A stretch of DNA of 64,000 bases, taken from Christensenellaceae bacterium (GTDB taxonomy: Bacteria > Bacillota > Clostridia > Christensenellales > UBA1750). Location: contig JAITGM010000041.1 of the NCBI GenBank assembly GCA_031280685.1, positions 1 to 64,000 on the forward strand, in the 5' to 3' direction. Within the stretch, counting starts at the first letter, position 1. Every line of letters begins with the position of its first letter. Positions 25,446-33,999 of this stretch are shown one piece after another. The notes below the pieces were generated by a model. The model was given only the letters and a program-made list of their open reading frames with translations. It had not been told where the DNA came from and ran no database searches. The translations under genes and the position numbers were made by a program.

Positions 25446-27250
25446 CACGCGGCCTCACCGGGTGGTACAAGGGGTACAAGGCCATACACCTCGAATTCAT
25501 CGTCCGCCCGCACCGCCAATCGGGTGCTTAAATGCTTCTGCACATCGAAAGCATTGCGCTTATCATAATCAGAAAGCTGCTTATAAAGCGTGTGCTTCGT
25601 TATATCGTACTTCTTGCTCAAAAACGGGCGCACTCCGCGCAGTTGCAAAACACACATACTTCCGTCCATAACGGCAAGTTCGTCCACGGACATCAGGTCT
25701 TTTCCCAGCTTCTGATAATTCTTGCCGAAGGACGGGGAATTGCCCTTTGTCTCGCTGTTGGAATAGGTGTCGATGGTCTCACGGCCAAGCAGTTTTGACC
25801 ACTCCTCCAGCGTGGTCTTTTCTTTGCCGCCCAGGAAAATCGCCGAATCACAATTGCCCACAATCGTATCGGCGTGATCCTTGTAGATGGCTTTAAGCTG
25901 CGACTGCGCCTGCAGGACCAGGCAGGCCGAAATCTCGCGTGAGCGGATGGTTGCCATCAGCTTCTCCAGCCGGGGGATTTGCCCGATGTTCGCGGCCTCG
26001 TCAATCAGGCAGCGGACATGCACAGGCAGGCGGCCACCATAGACGTTGTCCGCCTTCTCACAGAGCAGGTTGAAAAGCTGGGTATAACAAATCGACAGCA
26101 GAAAATTGGCGTGGTCAGACGTGTCGCTCATGATGAGGAACAACGCGGTTTTTTCATCGCCCAGCGTATCAAGGGCAAGCTCGTCATACCGGGTCAACTC
26201 CCGAATCTCGCCAATGTCGAAAACGGCGAGCCTGCTGCCCGCGCTGATCAAAATACTTTTGAGGGTCTTGCCCGCCGCTAATTTAAACTTGCGGTACTGG
26301 CGCACCGCGAAATGCTCCGGGTCTTTTTCCTCCAGCGCATCGAACATCAAATCAACGATGTTTTTGAACGACTCGTCCTCTTCGCGCACCTCCATTGCGC
26401 CAATCATTTCGGCAAGTGTGGCAAAGTTCTGTTCAGCCTCCGGGGACTCATAGTGCAGATAGGCGATGAGCGCGGTATACAGGAGCGTTTCCGCTTTCGT
26501 CCAGAACGGGTCACCGCCCTGGCCTTCGCCTTTGGTGTTGACAATGAGCGTGGTGACGAGTTTCAGAATGTCGGCCTCGCTGTGGATATACGCAAAGGGG
26601 TTGTAGTGGTGCGACTTGTCGAAATTGACGGTGTTCAGCACCTTGATGCGGTACCCATGCCGGCGGAGCATGCGCCCGCACTCCACGACCAGGCTGCCCT
26701 TGGGATCGGTGACCACGAACGACACCGGGTAGTCTTTTGAACGACACATCATCAAATTAGGCTTGATTACGAATCTTGTTTTGCCGCTGCCGGACCCGCC
26801 AATGACCAGCATATTCTTGTTGCGGGCATGCTTGGGGTTCGCGGGGCGGGGGTTCATGGTCAGCCCCTCGGTCTGCGTGAGGATGATGTTGTTTTCGGGT
26901 TTGGAATCCATGAACGGGGCGATGTCTTCGGGACCTGCCCAGCGCGCACTGCCGTACTCCACATTTTTGCGGTACTTCTTCGCGTTCTTTTTCTTCGCTG
27001 CCACCACACCGAAGATGATGGCGGCGCCAGCCAGCCCGACAGCGAGGTCGAATAGGTCAAAGCTGGGCAGTGGGTTTTGCATCACCGGCCCCAGGGTTGA
27101 CATGCTGCGGGTCAGCCGCTGAAGGAAATCCGCGCCGGACGCCATGCGGTAGGCTTCGCCCATCTTATTCGCAAACCAGAAGATGAGGACATAGGGCAGG
27201 TTGGGAAGAATGCGGCGTTTGAGGAAAGCCGAAACCTTTGCAATGTTCAT
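25445..27250 (-). CDS. VirD4-like coupling protein (TraG/TraD family)
   Basis: MLVIGGSGSGKTRFVIKPNLM; LIDEAANIGQIPRLEKLMATIRSREIS. Confidence 0.93.
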   Translation of the reverse strand: MNIAKVSAFLKRRILPNLPYVLIFWFANKMGEAYRMASGADFLQRLTRSMSTLGPVMQNPLPSFDLFDLAVGLAGAAIIFGVVAAKKKNAKKYRKNVEYGSARWAGPEDIAPFMDSKPENNIILTQTEGLTMNPRPANPKHARNKNMLVIGGSGSGKTRFVIKPNLMMCRSKDYPVSFVVTDPKGSLVVECGRMLRRHGYRIKVLNTVNFDKSHHYNPFAYIHSEADILKLVTTLIVNTKGEGQGGDPFWTKAETLLYTALIAYLHYESPEAEQNFATLAEMIGAMEVREEDESFKNIVDLMFDALEEKDPEHFAVRQYRKFKLAAGKTLKSILISAGSRLAVFDIGEIRELTRYDELALDTLGDEKTALFLIMSDTSDHANFLLSICYTQLFNLLCEKADNVYGGRLPVHVRCLIDEAANIGQIPRLEKLMATIRSREISACLVLQAQSQLKAIYKDHADTIVGNCDSAIFLGGKEKTTLEEWSKLLGRETIDTYSNSETKGNSPSFGKNYQKLGKDLMSVDELAVMDGSMCVLQLRGVRPFLSKKYDITKHTLYKQLSDYDKRNAFDVQKHLSTRLAVRADDEFEVYGLVPLVPPGEAA

Positions 27251-27717
27251 CGTTCCGGCCCCTCCCTGTGCTTGTGCTTCGTGCGGTCGATGACGGCGTT
27301 CTTGATGAACTCCCGGAATTTTGCCATCGTTTCACGCACAGAGGGCTTCTCGGCCTTCTGCTCCAAAGTGATCGCGGTGAACTTCCTGAACGCAGCCGTC
27401 AATGCATCGGTATCCTTTGCCCGGAAAAACACCAACCAGCGCGGCGGGTCGGTCGATACATCCTTCTTAAGCGCATACTTCACATCGAACTCGCGGGCGA
27501 TGGGGTCGAACGCTTTGATATTGTCATCCATGATCTCGATGTTTTGCAGCGGACCGCCTTTGGAAAGCTGCTTGTAGCGCATCTTGCCCGGACTCTTCCG
27601 CTCCTTCCGCATCTGGTGCAGCGCGGCAAGCACCGCCTTCGCCAGCAGTTTGCCCGTGATTTTTCCCGCCTTGATGATTAAAACCGCGCTTTTGTGTTCA
27701 ACATCCTCCTGAATCAT
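27247..27717 (-). CDS. DUF3801/PcfB family protein
   Basis: Position next to VirD4; GGPLQNIEIMDDNIKAFDPIAREFDVKYALKKD. Confidence 0.8.
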   Translation of the reverse strand: MIQEDVEHKSAVLIIKAGKITGKLLAKAVLAALHQMRKERKSPGKMRYKQLSKGGPLQNIEIMDDNIKAFDPIAREFDVKYALKKDVSTDPPRWLVFFRAKDTDALTAAFRKFTAITLEQKAEKPSVRETMAKFREFIKNAVIDRTKHKHREGPER

Positions 27718-27759
27718 TTACACCACCTCCTTTACCGACAGATAGAGGGAAAGGGCCTG

Positions 27760-28518
27760 TCACGCGGCAACCGCCTGGGGCACATTGCCTTCCGTTTCAA
27801 CCCGGTTCAATGCGGCGGCCGCATAGTGGGGGGAAAGCTCGATCCCAACGGCGGGGTAGCCCTCCAGCTTGGCGGCCAATACTGTGGTGCCCGCCCCCGC
27901 GAAGGGGTCAAGGACGATCCCGCCTGGCTCCACGATCCTCACCATGTCCCGCATAACCTGAAGCGGTTTCTCGGTCTGGTGGATGCGCTTGGTCATCGCG
28001 GGCATGGACTGCCGGAACACGCCGGGCAGCACCGGCGCTTTTCGGTCGGACGGCATGTGCCCGTTTGAGCCCCACACCACAAACTCCGCCTGCTGCCGGA
28101 ACCGCCCGCGCTGGGGGCGGCTGTTGGTCTTATCCCACACCAGCGTACCGCGCCAAATCCAGCCCGCCCACTGGAGCGCGTCGGTCAGCGAGGGAAGCTG
28201 CCGCCAGTCGATGAACACGCAGATGGGCGCGCCCTCTTTTGCACAGCGGCGCACCTCCGCCAGCCACTCCGCCGCCCAATGCGTCCACGAACGCTGGTCC
28301 TTGCTGTCGCCCTCGAAATCGGGCAATAGGTTATTGGTCTTCGCGCTGGAATACTTCGCCGCCGTGGATTTCTGCTTGGCATTCTGGTCGGCGGCGCCCG
28401 ATGCGTAGGGCGGGTCGGTGATAACCCCGCCGAACAGGTCGTCAGGGAACGCCTTCAACACCCGGAGCGTATCGCCCTGGATGATGGTAGTCCCCGTGAA
28501 ATTGTGGTCGATTCTCAT
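27760..28518 (-). CDS. Site-specific DNA-methyltransferase (N4/N6 amino-MTase)
   Basis: VITDPPYASG and VLDPFAGAGTTVLAAKLEGYPAVGIELSPHYAAAA. Confidence 0.9.
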   Translation of the reverse strand: MRIDHNFTGTTIIQGDTLRVLKAFPDDLFGGVITDPPYASGAADQNAKQKSTAAKYSSAKTNNLLPDFEGDSKDQRSWTHWAAEWLAEVRRCAKEGAPICVFIDWRQLPSLTDALQWAGWIWRGTLVWDKTNSRPQRGRFRQQAEFVVWGSNGHMPSDRKAPVLPGVFRQSMPAMTKRIHQTEKPLQVMRDMVRIVEPGGIVLDPFAGAGTTVLAAKLEGYPAVGIELSPHYAAAALNRVETEGNVPQAVAA

Positions 28519-28539
28519 AGTTACCGTGTCCTTTCAAAA

Positions 28540-28574
28540 CAAAAAAATAGGGCCGGAGCGCAATGCTCCAGCCC
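28540..28574 (-). terminator. Terminator-like hairpin about 22 nt upstream of the amino-MTase start
   Basis: GGGCTGGAGC..GCTCCGGCCC followed by ATTTTTTT on minus strand. Confidence 0.75.
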
Positions 28575-28604
28575 GTGGGGTATACTCGAAAAATGCTTGT
28601 TATC

Positions 28605-29279
28605 CTAAAGTTCAGGGTCATGGGATTTACTCTGCCGCGGTTCCTTCTGCGCGGGCGCGGGGTTTTCCTTTGCCTCCCGTATTTTTGCGATGACAGACTC
28701 CTTCTCCCGCGGTTCCCGCAGCTTTGCCAGTTTCTCATGCGCCCAGCCCGGCAGCGTGTTTTCGGCCACTACGCCCAGGATATCGCCGCGGTCCCATCGC
28801 TCGTCTTCGCCCGAATACAGGTTGGTGCCATAGACCGCCCTGCCACGGGCGGTGGGTGAACAGCCAAACCCGCCTGTGGCAAGCAATAGCTGGTGGGAGC
28901 AGGCCCGGTATTCCGGCAGAAGAATGTCGGCTTTTAATGCGATCACCTGTCCTTTCAAATCCGTGTCCATTCCCTTCGGCACACAGTCCCCGGCGCCCAA
29001 TGGAGCGTCTGTCACGGCCGAACCGCGGTAGACACGGTCGAGGGAAAGATTGTCCAGATATGCGGACTGGCACTTGATGAACTCCTGCAATATTTCCAGA
29101 TAGTCGCTGCTGTACACAGGAATCAGGTGGTCCTCGGCTCCAAACGCTTCATCAAGGGACCGCCGCGTCATCATGTAGGGCTTTTCGGCTTGCGGATTAT
29201 CCGCGATGACGATCTCTATGCCGTTGATCTCAACGGACTGCGTGATTTTGTACCCTTCCGCGGCATATCGTTCCGCCAT
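28605..29279 (-). CDS. Uncharacterised ICE protein with shared C-terminal tail
   Basis: ORF; tail REKESVIAKIREAKENPAPAQKEPRQSKSHDPEL. Confidence 0.7.
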   Translation of the reverse strand: MAERYAAEGYKITQSVEINGIEIVIADNPQAEKPYMMTRRSLDEAFGAEDHLIPVYSSDYLEILQEFIKCQSAYLDNLSLDRVYRGSAVTDAPLGAGDCVPKGMDTDLKGQVIALKADILLPEYRACSHQLLLATGGFGCSPTARGRAVYGTNLYSGEDERWDRGDILGVVAENTLPGWAHEKLAKLREPREKESVIAKIREAKENPAPAQKEPRQSKSHDPEL

Positions 29280-29282
29280 ATC

Positions 29283-30272
29283 CTACACCTCCGGCTCATG
29301 GGATTTTTTTGATTGCGGCTTATCCCGCACGGCTGGCGGGTTGCTCTTCGCCGCCGCCTTCGCCTCGCGGATTTTGGCAATCACGGAATCTTTGCCACCC
29401 ACATAGCCGTTGTAGGTGGTCGGCTCATCGAGCAATTGCCGGTCGCCGATATGGTCACCCTTGAAACGGCTGACGCTGCGGATGCACGGGTCTTCCTCCC
29501 ATGTTTCACCATCATGAACCATCTTCCCATCGGTTTCCACCAGACCGATGAAGATTGCCGTGTACCTGTCTCTTTCAGCACCGTCCGTTGCGCACATGCC
29601 CTCAAAGAAAAAATCCCGCGCGACTCTCCTGGTCGGGAAAGTCGTCAAATCCTCCTGACAGACGACATCCACCGGGCTATCCCATTTGTTGGCTGTATTG
29701 GCTGCATTGCCTGTCTTTGCCGACATATCCTCGCGGATTTTTGCAATGACGGAGTCCTTCGGGTGATCAGGCACAGCGGCGCGCGCCTCCGCTTTATCTA
29801 TGATCCCGCAAACGGTTTCCCACCAATCGTCGTTGCCGCAATGCTCGTAATACCAGGAGTCAAACCCATTGCAGTCTATATTGTCGCCGATGAAGCTACT
29901 CTCGCCATCCTCGTCATCGGGGTCGTGAAAATATCCATCTCGGTCGCAACCCGTTTCCTTCGCGTATTGATCGAGTGTGTAAATCCTGCCCAGTATTGTC
30001 TGACACCGTTCGTCAGACTTTGCGCCCGTCTCAAGATATTCGATAAACTTTTCGACGTCGTCATGAAAATATCCGTTGTATATCCATTGCTCAATACCGC
30101 CGTTTTCGACCTGGTAATTGAAGTTGCCAAATATCACCGCGATTTGGTGGGCCTCCGAGAAACCGCCGAGGATATCCCATTTGCCTTTGTTGTTGTTTTC
30201 CTCCTTTTGCCATTCATTGTACATTTCATCCATAAGGGCTTGAACCCTGTCTCCAAAATTGCTCTTTTCCAC
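29283..30272 (-). CDS. Uncharacterised ICE protein (DUF4375/DMP19-like N-terminal motif) with internal and terminal tail modules
   Basis: NYQVENGGIEQWIYNGY; internal KDSVIAKIRED; terminal KDSVIAKIREAK..KKSHEPEV. Confidence 0.65.
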   Translation of the reverse strand: MEKSNFGDRVQALMDEMYNEWQKEENNNKGKWDILGGFSEAHQIAVIFGNFNYQVENGGIEQWIYNGYFHDDVEKFIEYLETGAKSDERCQTILGRIYTLDQYAKETGCDRDGYFHDPDDEDGESSFIGDNIDCNGFDSWYYEHCGNDDWWETVCGIIDKAEARAAVPDHPKDSVIAKIREDMSAKTGNAANTANKWDSPVDVVCQEDLTTFPTRRVARDFFFEGMCATDGAERDRYTAIFIGLVETDGKMVHDGETWEEDPCIRSVSRFKGDHIGDRQLLDEPTTYNGYVGGKDSVIAKIREAKAAAKSNPPAVRDKPQSKKSHEPEV

Positions 30273-30274
30273 GC

Positions 30275-31837
30275 CTACACCTCCGGCTCATGGGATTTTT
30301 TCTGTTCGCCGCGCTCCTGCGGGCGGTTCATGGCAGCGGATGCACTCCGCTCCGCCCATTTTTCAAGCCCGGCAGCATTCTCGCGCCGGATGGCGAACTC
30401 CCGGTGTTCCGAGAACCACAGCCCACTCTTCACGGCATCCGTGGGCAAGAGTTTTTCAGGACCCTCCGGCAGCAGGCGGTATACATCACCGTCACCCCGC
30501 GCCAGCATCTCCTGCGCAGCCGTTTGGGATATGCGCAGCATATCCGGCTGGGGACACCGCGCATGATCCATATATACGGCATTCACCGCAGTGAGGAACT
30601 CCTGGGCGGGAACGGTACGGCAGGCGGCCGCTTCATCCTCGAACCGGGTGTCCACATGATGATTGACCTGCCTATAACCGTCATCCTCGAACACACGGTG
30701 GTAGTCCTGTACGCGGTCCTTCTCGATTAGGTCGAGCGCGTCCCACGCTGCGGGGGTATATGCCAGGGTTTCGCCGTTTTGCATCGTGGCCTCCACCTTG
30801 ATGGGCTTGATGCTGTTTTCAAGGATATCCTGCTGGCGTGCGGCGACGTCTGCCTGCACAATAGTGCCGGCAATCTGGCCGTGAACATTCATGAGATGGA
30901 TAGAAAACGCCTGTGTTTCGGGTTTCTCCACCGCGTTCATCCACAGATCGAAGGCGGTGGCGCCGCGCCGGTAGGCGTGCGCCGCTTCCGTAAGGTAGGC
31001 GCCGTCCTGTCCCATCAGGAGCAGATAGTCCGCACTGCGCAGCCCCGCCAGCAAGCCGATGTTGTGTTCCGCATCCCGGCTGAAGTTGCCGGCCACAGCG
31101 TGAAGCTGGGCGAGGAATGCGGGTACTTCCACGTCCGTCACCATCATGGGGGGCGGTGGCGCGGAAAATATGCGCTGATCCGGCGGGATATCCTCCCGGC
31201 CGCGGTACTTCTCCATATAATCACCGCGTAGGGCAAGGTAGCCATGATCTGTGAACACGCCGTCCTCTTCCCGCACCGCACCGCGTCCATACGCCGCCAC
31301 ATCCACATGCGCCTCCAGCCGCAGGATGTATTGCGCAAAATCGCGCTCTTCCCGGTCGTCGGATTTCTCCAACCGCTCAAATATTTCCGCGGAGTTGTCC
31401 TTTTCCATCTGAATCTGGAACTCACCGTACTGCTCTTCGCTGAAAGCGGGCTGCAAGTCGAACAGGTTGATGTTTTCCGTCAGATTGATGAGTTCCTGCA
31501 CGTTTCCGTTGTATCGCTCGATTTCCAAAGCCGCAGCGAACAGGTCAACCTGCCAATTATTCAGGCCGCTGACCTTTGCAGCCAGATAGTTGAGTTCATC
31601 AAATGCGATGCCATCTGCCAGAAGGCCGCGCAATGCGCCTTCCAGCCCCGGCACAGATGAACGCACCTCCCGGATGGCGATATCGCCTTCCTCGAAGCTG
31701 TCCGCCTCAATCGCATCCAGCCACGGCTGGAGTGCCTCTTTCGTGACGGGCAGCGGTATCGTGAAGCCGCCGATGCTCTCATTATGGGCGTTTTCAATGT
31801 ATGCACGAATCGAGGTCATCGCTGTATTTTCGCTCAT
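30275..31837 (-). CDS. Large ICE cargo protein, antirestriction (ArdA)-like N-terminal region, shared C-terminal tail
   Basis: SIRAYIENAHNESIGGFTIPLPV..FDELNYLAAKVSGLNNWQVDLF..LINLTENINLFDLQP; ends EQKKSHEPEV. Confidence 0.55.
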   Translation of the reverse strand: MSENTAMTSIRAYIENAHNESIGGFTIPLPVTKEALQPWLDAIEADSFEEGDIAIREVRSSVPGLEGALRGLLADGIAFDELNYLAAKVSGLNNWQVDLFAAALEIERYNGNVQELINLTENINLFDLQPAFSEEQYGEFQIQMEKDNSAEIFERLEKSDDREERDFAQYILRLEAHVDVAAYGRGAVREEDGVFTDHGYLALRGDYMEKYRGREDIPPDQRIFSAPPPPMMVTDVEVPAFLAQLHAVAGNFSRDAEHNIGLLAGLRSADYLLLMGQDGAYLTEAAHAYRRGATAFDLWMNAVEKPETQAFSIHLMNVHGQIAGTIVQADVAARQQDILENSIKPIKVEATMQNGETLAYTPAAWDALDLIEKDRVQDYHRVFEDDGYRQVNHHVDTRFEDEAAACRTVPAQEFLTAVNAVYMDHARCPQPDMLRISQTAAQEMLARGDGDVYRLLPEGPEKLLPTDAVKSGLWFSEHREFAIRRENAAGLEKWAERSASAAMNRPQERGEQKKSHEPEV

Positions 31838-31872
31838 TCGCAATCCTCCCTATATTTAATGTAGAAATGGCT

Positions 31873-32655
31873 TCACGCGGGCAGCGGTTCATCAAAAGGA
31901 AACTCCATCAGCGGATAGATGCCGAAATCCCCCAGGAACTCATACAGGAACAGGCGGCCCTTCTGCGTCCAGCAGGTGTGCATCGCTGAAACATGTTCGC
32001 CCACGCGGTATGTGCGGGTACGGGTGTAGCCCTTCTGGGCGTATTTCTGGTACAGCAGCCATGTCCCTCCCGTTTTGTACTGGACGCCGAGATCGTGAAG
32101 CAATTTGTTGAACACCGCCGCCGACATGCCATAGTCCTTTGCGATCAGGCTGACCGGCACAACATTCTTGCATTGCAGGATCATATCGCAGTACAGAGCC
32201 TTCGGCGCCATCTCCGTGGCGAGATCTTCCAGTACGCCACTCTTTCTGCGCTCTTCCTCCAGCCGCTTAATGAGCGTCTCGGCATATTTGGGGCTGCGCA
32301 GGAGTTCGTCCAGTGTATCGTGGGTTGCATACGCGCCATGCTTGCGGATCGTGGGCAGCACCTCGTCAAAAACCCATGATGCAAATCGCTCGGCGGCTGG
32401 CAGGGTGGAACGGGTGATCAGGCGATATAGGTCACCTTCGGGAATATAGATTTTTTCCTGTACACCGCCGTTTGTAGGGACGGCACGTTTCATGCCCCCC
32501 TTGCAATGCCTTGTCACAGCGTGTCTTGGCGTTTTATATCCGAGTGTCGTTGCGCAATCAACGGCGGGAAAATATGGGTTGCCATCGATCATGAGGATGT
32601 CAATGGAGCCGAACTCCCTGTCGTGGAATTTACGAATCATGTTATTCATCTTCAT
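31873..32655 (-). CDS. Phage-type antirepressor (BRO-N + KilAC-like)
   Basis: NPYFPAVDCATTLGYKTPRHAV...WVFDEVLPTIRKHGAYAT; C-term VSLIAKDYGMSAAVFNKLLHDLGVQYKTGGTWLLY. Confidence 0.88.
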   Translation of the reverse strand: MKMNNMIRKFHDREFGSIDILMIDGNPYFPAVDCATTLGYKTPRHAVTRHCKGGMKRAVPTNGGVQEKIYIPEGDLYRLITRSTLPAAERFASWVFDEVLPTIRKHGAYATHDTLDELLRSPKYAETLIKRLEEERRKSGVLEDLATEMAPKALYCDMILQCKNVVPVSLIAKDYGMSAAVFNKLLHDLGVQYKTGGTWLLYQKYAQKGYTRTRTYRVGEHVSAMHTCWTQKGRLFLYEFLGDFGIYPLMEFPFDEPLPA

Positions 32656-32676
32656 TTTTTGCCTCCTGACAGTTTT

Positions 32677-33639
32677 TTATAGGGAAAGGCCGGTCTCCTT
32701 CCGGGGACCGGCCTGCGTCTGCTCCCGCTTCGTTCTGATAGCATGGAGCAGTGCTTCGTTATAGTCTTTTCCGAGCATTGGTGGGTCAATGGTCACGGTG
32801 ATATGCGAGAACCGCACATCACCGGCATGAGCCGCAACGATCTTGTGCGATGCCGTTCGCCCGGCATCGTCCGCATCCAGGCAGAGGGATATGTTGTCGA
32901 TATGGGGGTGCCGTTCCAGAAACGCCATGAGTGCCACATCCGATGTGCCCCCCAGCGAGAGCCTGTGGCCGCGCCATTCGGGGAACAGGGTGGCATGGGA
33001 GAGCGCGTCGATGGGAGCCTCAAACACGGCCAGGGAGCCGTTTGCGGCGGCGTTTGCCGCCAAATGGAAGCTGAACCGCTTATCGCTGCCGGAGCAATCG
33101 CGCTTCATATCGCTGTTAACTCCGCGCACACAACCGAAGCGCGCTGTCCCCGCGTCATCATGGCCCACGAACACGCAGACTGTTTCGCCATTGTAGCGGC
33201 CTTCATACAGGGAGCCGCGCTCCAGGCACTTTTTGATGACGTCCGCATGGATACCGCGATCATGAAGGTAGGACAAAAGATGGGTGGGGTATTTCGACTG
33301 CGGCGGCAGCACAAGCGGTTTGCCCTCGCGCCGCTGCCTGTGTTCTCTTACCGGCAGAGAAGAAGAAATGATTGGAGCGCGGATGCCGTCAATCATCTCC
33401 ACAGCGGCAACAAGCCCAATGCCCTGCACTTTTGTGAGATAGTCCAGAGCGGACACGCCGCCAAACTGACCGCGGTTCCAAAACCAGGCACCATTGGACA
33501 TGACCAGGCTGCCGTGGCTCACCGTGCGGTACTCGCCAGGAGCCGATCGGACAAGCTCGTGCGGTTCCCGCTCCTGAAGGTAGGTGAGCAGGTCAACCCG
33601 GCGTGCCTCGGCAATCTGCTCCTTGCTTAGCCACGGCAT
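32677..33639 (-). CDS. DUF3991/TOPRIM domain protein
   Basis: GSLVMSNGAWFWNRGQFGGVSALDYLTKVQGI; LAVFEAPIDALSHATL; ISLCLDADDAGRTAS. Confidence 0.85.
   Translation of the reverse strand: MPWLSKEQIAEARRVDLLTYLQEREPHELVRSAPGEYRTVSHGSLVMSNGAWFWNRGQFGGVSALDYLTKVQGIGLVAAVEMIDGIRAPIISSSLPVREHRQRREGKPLVLPPQSKYPTHLLSYLHDRGIHADVIKKCLERGSLYEGRYNGETVCVFVGHDDAGTARFGCVRGVNSDMKRDCSGSDKRFSFHLAANAAANGSLAVFEAPIDALSHATLFPEWRGHRLSLGGTSDVALMAFLERHPHIDNISLCLDADDAGRTASHKIVAAHAGDVRFSHITVTIDPPMLGKDYNEALLHAIRTKREQTQAGPRKETGLSL
32688..32714 (-). terminator. Strong GC hairpin upstream of the antirepressor start (weak U-run)
   Basis: AGGCCGGTCCCC-GGAA-GGAGACCGGCCT on minus strand, about 33 nt before ATG at 32655. Confidence 0.5.
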
Positions 33640-33824
33640 ACTCTTCGCCGCCTCTGTCTGTCGAATCCATCTGGCGGGAAGTACAAGGGCGCCTGCTCAA
33701 TTTCCTCAACACAGCAGCACTCGGCGGCCCGGCACCTCCCGGTTCTGGTTTCAACATGCAAACAGTCCTCACAGCGGCAATCCTCCATAGAATAGATGTA
33801 CTTGCCATCGATAGTCTTGCCCAT
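33627..33824 (-). CDS. Small Cys-rich ICE protein
   Basis: MGKTIDGKYIYSMEDCRCEDCLHVETRTGRCRAAECCCVEEIEQ; RBS AAAGGAGGC. Confidence 0.6.
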   Translation of the reverse strand: MGKTIDGKYIYSMEDCRCEDCLHVETRTGRCRAAECCCVEEIEQAPLYFPPDGFDRQRRRRVCRG

Positions 33825-33852
33825 ACGCTTTGCCTCCTTTTTTGGGTAAAAT

Positions 33853-33899
33853 AAAAAAAGGGGAAGGCCCTGCCATCAAAAGATGACGGAGCCTTCCCC
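33853..33899 (-). terminator. Terminator-like hairpin upstream of the Cys-rich ORF
   Basis: GGGGAAGGC...GCCTTCCCC followed by TTTTTTT on minus strand. Confidence 0.8.
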
Positions 33900-33999
33900 G
33901 TGACACCAACTAAGGTTGGAGTGCCAGTTCTTCTACTGTGGAACGGTGAGATGATATGGTATAATTAGGTCAGGATAAATCTTGTTCAGGGGGTGTGTC

